Origin: Metabacillus crassostreae
GTDB lineage: Bacteria > Bacillota > Bacilli > Bacillales > Bacillaceae
DNA length: 64,000 bases
Assembly: GCF_016908395.1 (NCBI RefSeq)
Contig: NZ_JAFBDU010000002.1
Span: forward strand, 682,001-746,000
Reading direction: 5' to 3'
Shown: positions 39,805 to 48,656 of the stretch, in pieces
Layout: every line of letters begins with the position of its first letter
How positions within the stretch are numbered: the stretch's first letter is position 1
Notes under the pieces: generated by a model
What the model was told of the DNA's origin: nothing
Seen by the model: only the letters and a program-made list of their open reading frames with translations
Databases searched by the model: none
Position numbers and translations under genes: made by a program

Positions 39805-41577
39805 CTAAAGCTCTACATACTCTTTTATTTTTTCATAACCAATTTTCTCTTCAGCTATCCAAGGAATGATTGCAGATTGTGCAGCTAATTCATTTTTCAC
39901 TTTATCTATCCAGGCTTTTTCTGCATTAGCTCGTCCTAGTAGAATCTGATCTTTTGTTTTAGTTGCATATAGACTTTGATTAATAACCCACCATTTTGGC
40001 TCTATGTTAGCTCGTTTTAAATCTTCTTGAAGTCTTGCAGCTTCTAAGACAGGTGTTGCTTCTGCTAAAGTAACAATCACAACACTTGTTTCATTTTGAT
40101 TTCTCAATCTAGGAAGTAATGATTTCACACTGTGAGGCACATCACCAGTAGATCGAGCAAGCTCCTTATGATAGTTTTGTGCAGAATCTAATAGTAATAA
40201 TGTGTGTCCTGTAGGTGCAGTATCAATCACAACAATTTCATCTTCTGACTTTGCAACAACTTCAGCGAATGCTCTGAAAACAGCAATTTCATCAGTACAA
40301 GGAGAATTTAGATCTTCTTGTAAATAAGCTATCTCTTCATCATCAAGCTCATCACTTACCTTTGATAGAACTTCCCTTTTATACTGTTCAACAACCTCTA
40401 CTGGATTAATCTCACTTATTGTTAAATTATTATTATAATTTTCTTCTGTAAACATATTCTGAATATGTGATGCAGGATCTGTTGTTGTTAAATGAACTTT
40501 ATGACCTTTCTCTACAAGTCCAACAGCAAGTACTGATGCAACCGTAGTTTTTCCTACACCACCTTTGCCCATCGTGAATATGATCCTTTTGTTTGTCGTC
40601 GATAGATCATTAATTACGTCATTTAATTTTTGCATTGAAATTTCTTTATGAATATCATTTACTTCGTCTTCCACAATGAATTCATTAGAAAATAAATAAC
40701 GAAGATTTTCAATACCTGTTAATGAGTAAGAAACAAAAGGTACTTCGAATATCGGCAGCTGTTTTAGCTCCTTAGGAATATGTTTTAATGCTGCTTGTTG
40801 ACGCTGAAAAAATGAGGAAGATACAGCATCATCTGAAACTGATGTTTGCAATACACCGTTCATAATCAGAATTTGATTATTTATCCCAATTCCCCGTAAC
40901 TCTGTAGATGCACGATTTGCTTCATTTATTGAGGAAATCTCTGGCCTTGATACTAAACATAATGTTGTTTGTTTTGTATCTGATAGCACTTTAACTGTTC
41001 TTAAATATAAATCCTTTTTCTCTCCTAAACCTGATAAAGGTCCTAAGCACGAAGCTCCGTGTGTACTTTCTTCCAAAAATCCAGTCCATGCAGTTGGGAG
41101 TTGTAGTAACCTTAAAGTGTGCCCTGTTGGCGCCGTATCAAAAATGATTGTGTCATAATCACTTATAGTTGAGGAGTCAGCTAAAAGATTTGTAAATTCA
41201 TTGAAAGCGGCTATTTCAACTGTACATGCTCCAGAAAGTTGTTCTTCCATTGTAGCGACAACTGCATCAGGTAGTTTCCCACGATATGGTCCAACAACAT
41301 TTTCTCGATATTTTCTCGCAGCTTCTTCCGGATCTAAATTACATGCATAAAGATTCTCTACTGATTTCACTTGTTTAGGTGTATTTGTTAAAGTCATCTC
41401 TAACACATCTTGTAAATTAGAGGCGGGATCTGTACTTACTAATAACACCTTTTTGCCTTCATCAGCTAAAGCAACAGCAGAAGCACATGCAGTAGAGGTT
41501 TTTCCTACTCCACCTTTTCCTGTAAAAAATAAAAATGGTGTTTTAATATAATTGGTTGGATTATAGGATGTAAACAT
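39805..41577 (-). CDS. arsA: ArsA arsenical pump-driving ATPase
   Basis: A 590-residue two-domain ATPase. P-loops are FFTGKGGVGKTSTACAS in the N half and FTMGKGGVGKTTVASVL in the C half (about 338). Metalloid cysteines appear in GACTVEIAAF, HGASCLGPL and SPCTDEIAVF, the C113/C172/C422 positions of classical ArsA. DTAPTGHTLRLL and DTAPTGHTLLLL are the two signal-transduction motifs. It energises ArsB to export arsenite. It is followed by ars-linked accessory genes. Confidence 0.95.
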   Translation of the reverse strand: MFTSYNPTNYIKTPFLFFTGKGGVGKTSTACASAVALADEGKKVLLVSTDPASNLQDVLEMTLTNTPKQVKSVENLYACNLDPEEAARKYRENVVGPYRGKLPDAVVATMEEQLSGACTVEIAAFNEFTNLLADSSTISDYDTIIFDTAPTGHTLRLLQLPTAWTGFLEESTHGASCLGPLSGLGEKKDLYLRTVKVLSDTKQTTLCLVSRPEISSINEANRASTELRGIGINNQILIMNGVLQTSVSDDAVSSSFFQRQQAALKHIPKELKQLPIFEVPFVSYSLTGIENLRYLFSNEFIVEDEVNDIHKEISMQKLNDVINDLSTTNKRIIFTMGKGGVGKTTVASVLAVGLVEKGHKVHLTTTDPASHIQNMFTEENYNNNLTISEINPVEVVEQYKREVLSKVSDELDDEEIAYLQEDLNSPCTDEIAVFRAFAEVVAKSEDEIVVIDTAPTGHTLLLLDSAQNYHKELARSTGDVPHSVKSLLPRLRNQNETSVVIVTLAEATPVLEAARLQEDLKRANIEPKWWVINQSLYATKTKDQILLGRANAEKAWIDKVKNELAAQSAIIPWIAEEKIGYEKIKEYVEL

Positions 41578-41625
41578 TGTTATCCCTTCTTCCTAATTCA
41601 GAAAATATCGTGCACTCTTCTTTAT

Positions 41626-41985
41626 CTACAATTGCTTTAAATCAATTGTTAATCGTACCGTTGGCTTTTGCTGTAATTCTTCTGATTTTACCCCAAACCA
41701 TTCTGATAGCTCTTTGTTAGTTGGATATGTACCGCTTTTTTTTATTTCATCATTAACCAAAACAACCGGTAGGGCATCTGGACCTTTTTCAGTAAGAATT
41801 TTTGTTATTTCACTATTATTGGTAAAAGCATCTGGTTCACTTGTAAGATTATATCTTTTAATATTAAAGCCCTTTTTTCCAAGTGAATATACCGCAGAAG
41901 CTACACGTGTTAATTCTGGATCAACGCTTGGTCCGCAAACACCAGTTGAACAACACATTGCAGGATCAAATATCTCTACTTTCAT
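41626..41985 (-). CDS. arsD: ArsD arsenic metallochaperone
   Basis: A 119-residue protein. VEIFDPAMCCSTGVCGPSVD holds the three essential cysteines (C11, C12, C17), which bind arsenite and pass it to ArsA. DALPVVLVNDEIKKSGTYPTN is a conserved ArsD block. It has a TTAAGGAGCTGTAACAT ribosome region and lies 48 bases before arsA. Confidence 0.95.
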   Translation of the reverse strand: MKVEIFDPAMCCSTGVCGPSVDPELTRVASAVYSLGKKGFNIKRYNLTSEPDAFTNNSEITKILTEKGPDALPVVLVNDEIKKSGTYPTNKELSEWFGVKSEELQQKPTVRLTIDLKQL

Positions 41986-42098
41986 ATGTTACAGCTCCTT
42001 ACGAAATAAATTTGTTTGTTATAAAGTAGTTGCTTAAACATTGTTGTTTTTTAAGATTCTACTGAAGCTTTTAGAAAAAAACACTATATAAAGAGAAA

Positions 42099-42119
42099 GC
42101 CGAGAGAATTTCTCACGGC
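42099..42119 (-). terminator. Internal hairpin between arsC and arsD
   Basis: GCCGAGAG pairs with CTCACGGC (one mismatch); the minus strand continues TTTCTCTTT. It may attenuate transcription into arsD-arsA. Confidence 0.45.
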
Positions 42120-42162
42120 ATGATTGTGACTTATTTATTATCTATTGCTTAAACTATGATAC

Positions 42163-42582
42163 TCACTCGCCAGTTTTAGCAAAACGTTCAATTCTCTCTC
42201 CAATTTCATCACGTACTCTTTGGAAGAATGCCCACTTTTCTTCTTCTGAACCTTCAGCTTTTGCTGGGTCATCAAAGCCCCAGTGTACTCTTTTAATGTG
42301 AGCAGGTGTTACTGGGCAATTGTCTGCTGCGTGGCCACATAAAGTCACAATTAAATCTGCATTGTTAAGAATTTCTTGATCAATCACATCTGAAGTTTGG
42401 TTTGAAATATCAATTCCTGTTTCGTTCATTGCTTTTACTGCATTAGGATTTAACCCATGTGCTTCAAGTCCTGCACTTTTCACTTCCCATTCGTTACCTA
42501 AATGCTTTTTAGCCCAACCCTCTGCCATTTGGCTTCTGCAAGAATTTCCAGTACAAAGAAAATAAATTGTTTTTTTAGACAT
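42163..42582 (-). CDS. arsC: ArsC arsenate reductase, thioredoxin-coupled type
   Basis: A 139-residue enzyme of the low-molecular-weight phosphatase fold. [15 protein letters not shown] has the nucleophilic Cys and CX5R loop; [12 protein letters not shown] has the two further cysteines of the disulfide relay. It reduces arsenate to arsenite for export. AAAAGGAGCAATTATC precedes the ATG, 24 bases after arsB. Confidence 0.95.
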   Translation of the reverse strand: MSKKTIYFLCTGNSCRSQMAEGWAKKHLGNEWEVKSAGLEAHGLNPNAVKAMNETGIDISNQTSDVIDQEILNNADLIVTLCGHAADNCPVTPAHIKRVHWGFDDPAKAEGSEEEKWAFFQRVRDEIGERIERFAKTGE

Positions 42583-42606
42583 GATAATTGCTCCTTTTAA
42601 ATTAAA

Positions 42607-43905
42607 TTAATGAATTATAAGTAACCAAATATATAAACCAACAAGTGTAATAAACAAAGTCGGAATGGTTAAAACAAGACCTGTTTTAAAATAAGTACCC
42701 CATGAGATTTTAACACCTTTCAATGAGAGTACATGCAGCCATAATAATGTTGCAAGTGATCCAATTGGAGTGATTTTCGGTCCCAAATCAGAACCAATTA
42801 CATTAGCATAAATCAGTGCTTCTCTTATGACTCCTGATGTATTTGTATCAGAGATGGCAAGTGCATCAATCATAACTGTTGGCATATTGTTCATCACTGA
42901 TGAAAGAATGGCCGCAATAAATCCCATACCAATTGTTGCTGCAAATAGACCTTGATCTGCTGTAGCTTGGATAACATCTGCTAAAACATCTGTTAATCCT
43001 ACATTTCGCAAGCTATAAACAACTACATACATACCTATTGAGAAAAAGACAATTGCCCAAGGTGCACCCTTTATGACAGTTTTCGTGTTAACTGCAGAAC
43101 TTCTCTTCGCCATAAATAAGAAGAAAATTGCAACTATACCTGCAATAATTGAAACAGGAATTCCAATAAATTCACTAGCAAAATAACCGATAAGCAATAT
43201 CCCTAAAACAAACCAAGATAATTTAAACATCTTTTCATCACGAATTGCTTCTACTGGTTTCTTTAGCTGTGATAAATCATAATTTTTTGGAATACTTTTA
43301 CGGAAAAAGAGCAGTAGAACTAAAATACTTGCTCCTAATGAGAAAAAGTTAGGAATAATCATTCTTGATGCAAATTCAACAAAACCTATACCAAAAAAGT
43401 CAGCAGAAACGATGTTAACAAGGTTACTAACAACTAATGGTAGTGATGTTGTATCGGCAATAAATCCACTTGCAATAATGAATGGGAATACCATTTTTTC
43501 ACTAAAGTTAAGATTTCTTACCATTGCCAATACAATCGGTGTAAGAATTAAAGCTGCACCATCATTTGCAAAAAATGCTGCCACAACCGCTCCTAAAAGA
43601 CTTACATAAATAAACATCTTAACTCCATTACCTTTTGCCGCTCGTGCCATGTGTAAAGCAGACCATTCAAAAAAACCAATTTCATCTAGTATTAGTGAAA
43701 TAATAATAATGGCAATAAAAGCTAGTGTTGCGTTCCAAACGATTGATGTTACATCAATCACATCATTAAAATCTACTACACCTACAAGAAGAGCTACTAT
43801 TGCTCCTCCACATGCAGACCAACCGATCGACAACCCTTTAGGCTGCCAAATCACTAGTGTAAGTGTGAGTAAGAAGATAACAGATGCTAGTATTACTGAT
43901 GTCAT
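42607..43905 (-). CDS. arsB: ArsB arsenite efflux permease
   Basis: A 432-residue membrane protein with about 12 helices of the ArsB/NhaD superfamily, not the Acr3 type that B. subtilis uses. [18 protein letters not shown] is the conserved motif of the transport site. Works alone or with ArsA, which is present here. GGAGGGTATAAC precedes the ATG, 14 bases after arsR. Confidence 0.93.
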   Translation of the reverse strand: MTSVILASVIFLLTLTLVIWQPKGLSIGWSACGGAIVALLVGVVDFNDVIDVTSIVWNATLAFIAIIIISLILDEIGFFEWSALHMARAAKGNGVKMFIYVSLLGAVVAAFFANDGAALILTPIVLAMVRNLNFSEKMVFPFIIASGFIADTTSLPLVVSNLVNIVSADFFGIGFVEFASRMIIPNFFSLGASILVLLLFFRKSIPKNYDLSQLKKPVEAIRDEKMFKLSWFVLGILLIGYFASEFIGIPVSIIAGIVAIFFLFMAKRSSAVNTKTVIKGAPWAIVFFSIGMYVVVYSLRNVGLTDVLADVIQATADQGLFAATIGMGFIAAILSSVMNNMPTVMIDALAISDTNTSGVIREALIYANVIGSDLGPKITPIGSLATLLWLHVLSLKGVKISWGTYFKTGLVLTIPTLFITLVGLYIWLLIIH

Positions 43906-43919
43906 GTTATACCCTCCAT

Positions 43920-44264
43920 TTATTCACACGAAATACGTAAACCTTGAGCTTCCAATTCCTTAATTCGATAATCTTGATTAGGAAGATGCTGTAATAAATT
44001 TTGTACAAGTGGATAATAGTCACTATTTTTATTCAGCGAGTAGATAATCCATTGTCCTCTTCTTGTTTCTTTTACAATTCCTGCATCTTTTAATTTTCTA
44101 ATATGCTGACTAATGGCGGGCTGACTTGCTTTAAAAACCTCAACAAATTCACACACACAACAATCATTAGAATCTAGCATCTTCACCATGGTTAATCTTG
44201 TTTTATCTCCTAAGAGCTTTAAAATTGTTGCAGCTTTTTCTATCTCTATTAGTGCTCCAGACAT
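43920..44264 (-). CDS. arsR: ArsR/SmtB-family arsenic-responsive repressor
   Basis: A 114-residue winged-helix repressor. [20 protein letters not shown] has the metal-binding CxC in helix 3 and the recognition helix; [20 protein letters not shown] is the wing. Arsenite would release it from DNA. AAAGGGGGGGAACAA precedes the ATG. First gene of the arsRBCDA unit, with a box TATATAA-N8-TTATATA upstream. Confidence 0.93.
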   Translation of the reverse strand: MSGALIEIEKAATILKLLGDKTRLTMVKMLDSNDCCVCEFVEVFKASQPAISQHIRKLKDAGIVKETRRGQWIIYSLNKNSDYYPLVQNLLQHLPNQDYRIKELEAQGLRISCE

Positions 44265-44297
44265 TTGTTCCCCCCCTTTTATTTATCTGTAAATCAC

Positions 44298-44319
44298 TAT
44301 ATAACAATATACTTATATA
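44298..44319. promoter_or_regulatory. Predicted ArsR box upstream of arsR
   Basis: TATATAA, eight bases (CAATATAC), TTATATA, 34-55 bases before arsR. The same arms and spacing occur at 44684-44705. Confidence 0.6.
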
Positions 44320-44397
44320 TTCAATGCTATTATATTCATTTATCTTTTATTTATTTTCCCCCACTAATTTGAATTCTATCCGAGACTCTATCAAACT

Positions 44398-44655
44398 CTA
44401 ACTTAATTCTGTTATACATTCGTTTTGGTCTTCTTCACACCATATATACTTTTTCACCTCAAAAGGATTCATTTGAAAAACATTGGCTAAACGTTCAATA
44501 AAATCATCACTAGGATGAAGCTGACCATTTTCAAGCTTCTCTATCATACGAAGCTCTGTTTCTGTTAGTAGAGATAATTCTTCTAGTGTAATACTCATCT
44601 TTTCTCTATACTCTTTCATTTTATTTTCATATCCTACACAAGGTTTTTTTGACAT
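44398..44655 (-). CDS. XRE-type helix-turn-helix regulator in the ars cluster
   Basis: An 85-residue protein. MSITLEELSLLTETELRMIE, KLENGQLHPSDDFIERLANV and the FQMNPFEVKK segment form a Cro/CI-type DNA-binding domain. Cys residues occur near the start (KKPCVG) and end (IWCEEDQNEC), which could give metal response. ATG 44655 follows GAGGGAG; an in-frame GTG farther up is rejected. It sits between arsR and the flavoprotein gene with an ArsR-like box in front. Its targets are unknown. Confidence 0.7.
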   Translation of the reverse strand: MSKKPCVGYENKMKEYREKMSITLEELSLLTETELRMIEKLENGQLHPSDDFIERLANVFQMNPFEVKKYIWCEEDQNECITELS

Positions 44656-44683
44656 TAGAATCTCCCTCACTTAAGTAAACTTA

Positions 44684-44705
44684 TATATAACCATTTGCTT
44701 ATATA
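44684..44705. promoter_or_regulatory. Predicted ArsR box upstream of the XRE gene
   Basis: TATATAA, eight bases (CCATTTGC), TTATATA, 29-50 bases before the XRE gene. Identical arms and spacing to the arsR box. Confidence 0.6.
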
Positions 44706-44838
44706 TTAATTTACTTATATGCAGTTTACAAGAACATTTATGTAAAGATTATGTAAAAATTCTTTTGAATTTCCCCTCATGCGAAAAATAAATAAAAGAT
44801 CGATGAACATCAATCACCAATCCCTTATTTACAATAGT

Positions 44839-46245
44839 TCAACTACAGCATGAATTATTATTAATTTCTTTCGGGTTAATTTGTACACAGCTAATTGATT
44901 CAGATGATTCAACACTTTTAGTTGTTGTACAACTTTCATTTCGGTTATTTACTGTCTCTTCGCCACAGCAATCGACTAACCCAACACTACACACACCTGT
45001 TTTCGGAAGCTCTAATTTCACATCTACTGCACCTTGAAAATCTCCAGTGAGATACGCAACAACTGAACGAACCTGCTCATATCCTGTTGCCAGTAGAAAA
45101 GTTGGTGCACGTCCATAGCTTTTCATTCCAACAATGTAAAAGTTTTTTTCAAAATGTCTTAGTTCTTTTTCGCCATGAGGTCGCACTGTTCCACAGCTGT
45201 GGATATTTGGATCAATTAATGGTGCAAGCTCATAAGAACTTTCAATAGCAGAGTCTATGTTCAAACGTACTTCTCTCAAAAAAGAGAAATCTGGTCTTGA
45301 TCCCGTAGCAGAAATCACTTTATCAATACCTTCAATCACTACTATCTTATCTTTTACTACTCCCTTAACATTGACTTTTTCATTATGTTTGTGTAAATCA
45401 ATAATTTGATAATCAGTAAAAGTAGAAATAGTATTCGTGTTAATTAATTTTTCAACCCTACTCCCTAACTTCCCTCTTGCAGCTAATTGATCATTCTCTT
45501 TACCTCCATATACCTCTTCCACATTTGCTTTTCGAATAGCCCAAAGAATTTCTGTTTGTGGATGTTCTTCTTTTAGTTTCGCTAACTCAAGAAGAATATT
45601 TATAGAAGAATGACCACTTCCAACAACTAAAACTTTCTTACCTGCATACCTTTCTTTTTCTCTTTTCAATTCAGGTATACCATAATAAATATGCTCCCTT
45701 GCATTTATTTCATTTTTTGTAAAAATTCCATTTGAAGCAACTGGATTAGGATTGGACCACGTTCCAGTAGCATCAATCACTGCTTTAACTTCATAGTTTG
45801 ATATATATTCTTCACTTTCCACATAAATAATAAATGGTACATTTTCTCTGTTTGAAGATTTTACTTTATCCAATCCTTTTTTACCTACACCAATTACCTT
45901 TGCATTTAAAATCAAGCTCTTGTTTATTTCGGGGATATCACTTAAAGGTGTTAAATAGTTTTCCACCAATTCTCTTCCTGTTGGTAATTGAGTTAAATCA
46001 GGTGCTATCCAACCACTCTTCTTCAACAGCTTTTCCGCTTCTTTATCTATATTGTATTGCCAAGGAGAAAACATTTTAACGCTTCCCCACTTTAGTACAC
46101 TGTGACCAACAGAATTGCCTGCTTCAAAAAGGAGTACCTTTTCACCTTTTCTAATAAGATGCGCCGCTGCAGCTAAACCTACTGGCCCTGCGCCAATAAT
46201 AGCAACAGGCAGTTTATTTTGATCTTTTTCAAATGTAATTTCCAT
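44839..46245 (-). CDS. FAD-dependent monooxygenase-like flavoprotein (ArsO-like) with Cys-rich tail
   Basis: A 468-residue flavoprotein. VAIIGAGPVGLAAAAHLIRK binds FAD and VLVVGSGHSSINILLELAKL binds NADPH, as in flavin-containing monooxygenases and NAD(P)-binding ars-cluster proteins. The last 50 residues hold many cysteines (CSVGLVDCCGEE, ESCTTT, SCVQ, SCCS), suggesting a metalloid-binding tail. RBS GGAGGG is spaced best for ATG 46245. Its promoter is separate from arsR, and the next gene downstream is the XRE regulator. Oxidation of trivalent arsenicals is possible but unproven. Confidence 0.78.
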   Translation of the reverse strand: MEITFEKDQNKLPVAIIGAGPVGLAAAAHLIRKGEKVLLFEAGNSVGHSVLKWGSVKMFSPWQYNIDKEAEKLLKKSGWIAPDLTQLPTGRELVENYLTPLSDIPEINKSLILNAKVIGVGKKGLDKVKSSNRENVPFIIYVESEEYISNYEVKAVIDATGTWSNPNPVASNGIFTKNEINAREHIYYGIPELKREKERYAGKKVLVVGSGHSSINILLELAKLKEEHPQTEILWAIRKANVEEVYGGKENDQLAARGKLGSRVEKLINTNTISTFTDYQIIDLHKHNEKVNVKGVVKDKIVVIEGIDKVISATGSRPDFSFLREVRLNIDSAIESSYELAPLIDPNIHSCGTVRPHGEKELRHFEKNFYIVGMKSYGRAPTFLLATGYEQVRSVVAYLTGDFQGAVDVKLELPKTGVCSVGLVDCCGEETVNNRNESCTTTKSVESSESISCVQINPKEINNNSCCS

Positions 46246-46274
46246 CATAAATCCCTCCAATTGTTTATCTATCT

Positions 46275-46442
46275 AGGCTCTTTTCTGAAAGATTGTTGCT
46301 AACTTGTCTAATTACATGTTAAAAACAGTGTTTTTACCGAATAAAATTCTCTAGCACAATAGAAAAGATGCCACTAGACTGTATACATTGCTGTCTCTTA
46401 AAGTTACTAAAAGCAAGCAACAAAGTTTACAAAAACAGCTCT
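46275..46442 (+). repeat. MITE-like dispersed repeat, copy 3
   Basis: Begins AGGCTCTTTTCTGAAAGATT, contains GAAAAGATGCCACTAGACTG and ends AGCAACAAAGTTTAC with AACAGCTCT. Nearly the same length (168 bp) as copy 2. It fills the gap between the divergent flavoprotein and sigZ-like genes. Confidence 0.75.
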
Positions 46443-46550
46443 TATCTATTAAGACTTCTTTTTTTCTAAAAGGACGCAAAAAATTCTAAAATAAAAACAG
46501 ATTCGATATAATGAAATAAAATACACGATTTGTCATATAGGGAGAAAATT

Positions 46551-47126
46551 ATGATGGAGCAAAATTTGATTTGGTCTCAATTCAATGACTCATTATTTCG
46601 ATTTATTTCAGGAAAAGTCGCTACCACACAAGATGCGGAAGACATACTCCAAAACGTCTTCATCAAAATCCATACACAGCTATCGAGTGTGAAAGATGAA
46701 GAAAAAATTCAAGCATGGATCTTTAAAGTTGCTCGAAATGAAATTGTAGATTTTTATAAAAAAAGAGAAAAAGACATTCGTGAAAACCCGAATGCCCTTT
46801 TAGAATTTTCGCGAAACACAGATAATTCTACTCTCGATTACGATGAAAACCTAAATCAGCTTGTATCGTCATGGCTGTTGGAAATGACAGAGTCCCTCCC
46901 AAATCATTATAAAGAAGCATTACTTTATACCGATTTTTACAATCATACTCAAAAAGAGCTCGCAGAAAAACTAGGCATCTCATTATCAGGAGCTAAATCA
47001 CGAGTTCAACGAGGACGAGCAAAATTAAAAGATATTTTATTAGAATGCTGTACGATTGAATTAGATAAAACAGGAAATGTGATAAACTATACAAAAAACC
47101 TAAGAGATTGTTCATGTGAATCCTAG
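46551..47126 (+). CDS. sigZ: SigZ-like ECF sigma factor with cysteine-rich C-terminus
   Basis: A 191-residue group 4 sigma factor. Region 2 (about 15-80: DAEDILQNVFIKIHTQL, IQAWIFKVARNEIVDFYKKR) and region 4 (about 115-165: LPNHYKEALLYTDFYNHTQK, KSRVQRGRAKLKDI) are clear. After region 4 comes a 30-residue tail with ECC and DCSC, which may bind metal; similar tails occur in SigZ-type factors. No anti-sigma gene is adjacent. ATG 46551 follows AGGGAG; the frame begins earlier at TTG. It is divergent from the ars flavoprotein, but a metalloid link is inference. Confidence 0.8.
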   Translation: MMEQNLIWSQFNDSLFRFISGKVATTQDAEDILQNVFIKIHTQLSSVKDEEKIQAWIFKVARNEIVDFYKKREKDIRENPNALLEFSRNTDNSTLDYDENLNQLVSSWLLEMTESLPNHYKEALLYTDFYNHTQKELAEKLGISLSGAKSRVQRGRAKLKDILLECCTIELDKTGNVINYTKNLRDCSCES

Positions 47127-47240
47127 AAAAAGCGCAAGACACCTTGAGCTATACACCAAAACTAAGTGCAGTTTTTTTGCTTTAGTGGCCACTTTAGTTA
47201 TCGTTTCTCTTTTGTTTTGTATATATTGAAAGGATACAAC

Positions 47241-48497
47241 ATGCACACGATCAAAAACGTTCTTAAAAATCAGATACACGTACATTTATTGTTATACATG
47301 ATCAAATGGACTATATTAGCTGGATTTGTAGGTATTCTAGCTGGATCTGCTTCAGCTCTTTTCCTAGTTAGTTTAGAATGGGCAGCCCAAACAAGAGAAG
47401 CTTATTCATGGTTGTTATTTTTACTTCCAATTGGTGGGATGCTTGTTAGCTTTCTTTATTGGAAATATGGATTAAACTCCGCAAAAGGAAATAACTTAAT
47501 CATTGAACAAGCAACTGGTGCAAAGGAAAGCATTCCATTTCGTATGGCACCATTAGTATTATTTGGCACAATTGTCACACACTTATTTGGTGGATCTGCT
47601 GGGCGAGAAGGTACAGCAGTTCAAATGGGTGGAGCATTTTCTGAATTAGTTGGGAAGCTATTTAAATTAGATGCAGTTGACCGGAAAATAATCATTATCT
47701 GTGGAATCAGCAGTGGCTTTGGCTCTGTCTTCGGTACACCTTTAGCAGGCACTGTATTCGGATTAGAAGTATTAGCTTTAGGGTTGATTAAGCATGAAGC
47801 TATTTTCCCTGCCTTTGTCGCAGCTTTTGTTGGAGATTTTGTCACAACAGCATGGGGAGTTGGTCATCACCATTATGACATCGGGGCTATTCCTACACTA
47901 TCCATTCTTTTGCTATTAAAAATAATCCTTGCCAGCATTCTTTTCGGCTTAACAAGTACATTATTTTCACAGCTAACACATTGGTTAAAAAAGCAATACA
48001 CTAAAATTTTCCCAAACCCTATGATTAAAAGCTTTGTTGGTGGACTTGTTATTATAGCCCTCGTCTACCTAATTGGCACTCGTAAATATCTTGGCTTAGG
48101 GCTTCCACTTATTGATGATGCATTCGAAGGGAATGTTTCGCCTTTAACTTTTATCACAAAGCTACTTTTCACCTCGCTAACTCTTGGTGCGGGATATCAG
48201 GGTGGTGAAGTAACCCCTTTATTTGCTATAGGTTCCACACTTGGAAGTGTCCTTGGTGAGTACCTGCATGTATCAATTCCCTTTTTAGCGGCCTTAGGCT
48301 TTATCGGTGTTTTTTGTGGAGCCACAAACACGCCAATAGCATGCTTTATTATGGGAATCGAGCTTTTTGGTTCTGAAGCAAGTCTCTATTTATTTCTTGT
48401 TTGTATTATTAGCTATTTATTTTCAGGACACACAGGAATTTATACTTCTCAACAAATAGGTGTTTCAAAAGGAAAGCTACCGCACAACTCACCCTGA
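47241..48497 (+). CDS. ClC-family voltage-gated chloride channel/antiporter
   Basis: A 418-residue membrane protein with about 10-11 helices. GSAGREGTAVQMGGAFSELV contains the ClC GREGP-like filter motif, and GYQGGEVTPLFAIGSTLGSV the GGxxxP motif. FGTPLAGTVFGLEVLALG is the third family block. It moves chloride or fluoride-like anions across the membrane; the subtype is not resolved. The start is ATG 47241 with GAAAGGA upstream; a long N-terminal extension from 47166 is rejected for lack of a ribosome site. It ends in a strong terminator. Confidence 0.87.
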   Translation: MHTIKNVLKNQIHVHLLLYMIKWTILAGFVGILAGSASALFLVSLEWAAQTREAYSWLLFLLPIGGMLVSFLYWKYGLNSAKGNNLIIEQATGAKESIPFRMAPLVLFGTIVTHLFGGSAGREGTAVQMGGAFSELVGKLFKLDAVDRKIIIICGISSGFGSVFGTPLAGTVFGLEVLALGLIKHEAIFPAFVAAFVGDFVTTAWGVGHHHYDIGAIPTLSILLLLKIILASILFGLTSTLFSQLTHWLKKQYTKIFPNPMIKSFVGGLVIIALVYLIGTRKYLGLGLPLIDDAFEGNVSPLTFITKLLFTSLTLGAGYQGGEVTPLFAIGSTLGSVLGEYLHVSIPFLAALGFIGVFCGATNTPIACFIMGIELFGSEASLYLFLVCIISYLFSGHTGIYTSQQIGVSKGKLPHNSP

Positions 48498-48530
48498 GAA
48501 AATCACAAGGTTAACTAATATTAAATGAGT

Positions 48531-48568
48531 ACTACCTTCAAAATTTTGTTGAAGGTAGTTTTTTTTCT
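48531..48568 (+). terminator. Terminator of the ClC gene
   Basis: ACTACCTTCAA (48531-48541) pairs perfectly with TTGAAGGTAGT (48549-48559), followed by eight T. Confidence 0.85.
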
Positions 48569-48656
48569 TTAATCTTTTTTCGTAACCATCTAGTATGTTA
48601 TAAATTTCACGGATCGGGTAAATTAGCTAGTAAATGAAATAAAGGAGTTTTAAACA

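Noticed and set aside
47166-47240. 25-residue N-terminal extension of the ClC protein
   Set aside because: No ribosome site, and the true start at 47241 has GAAAGGA upstream.
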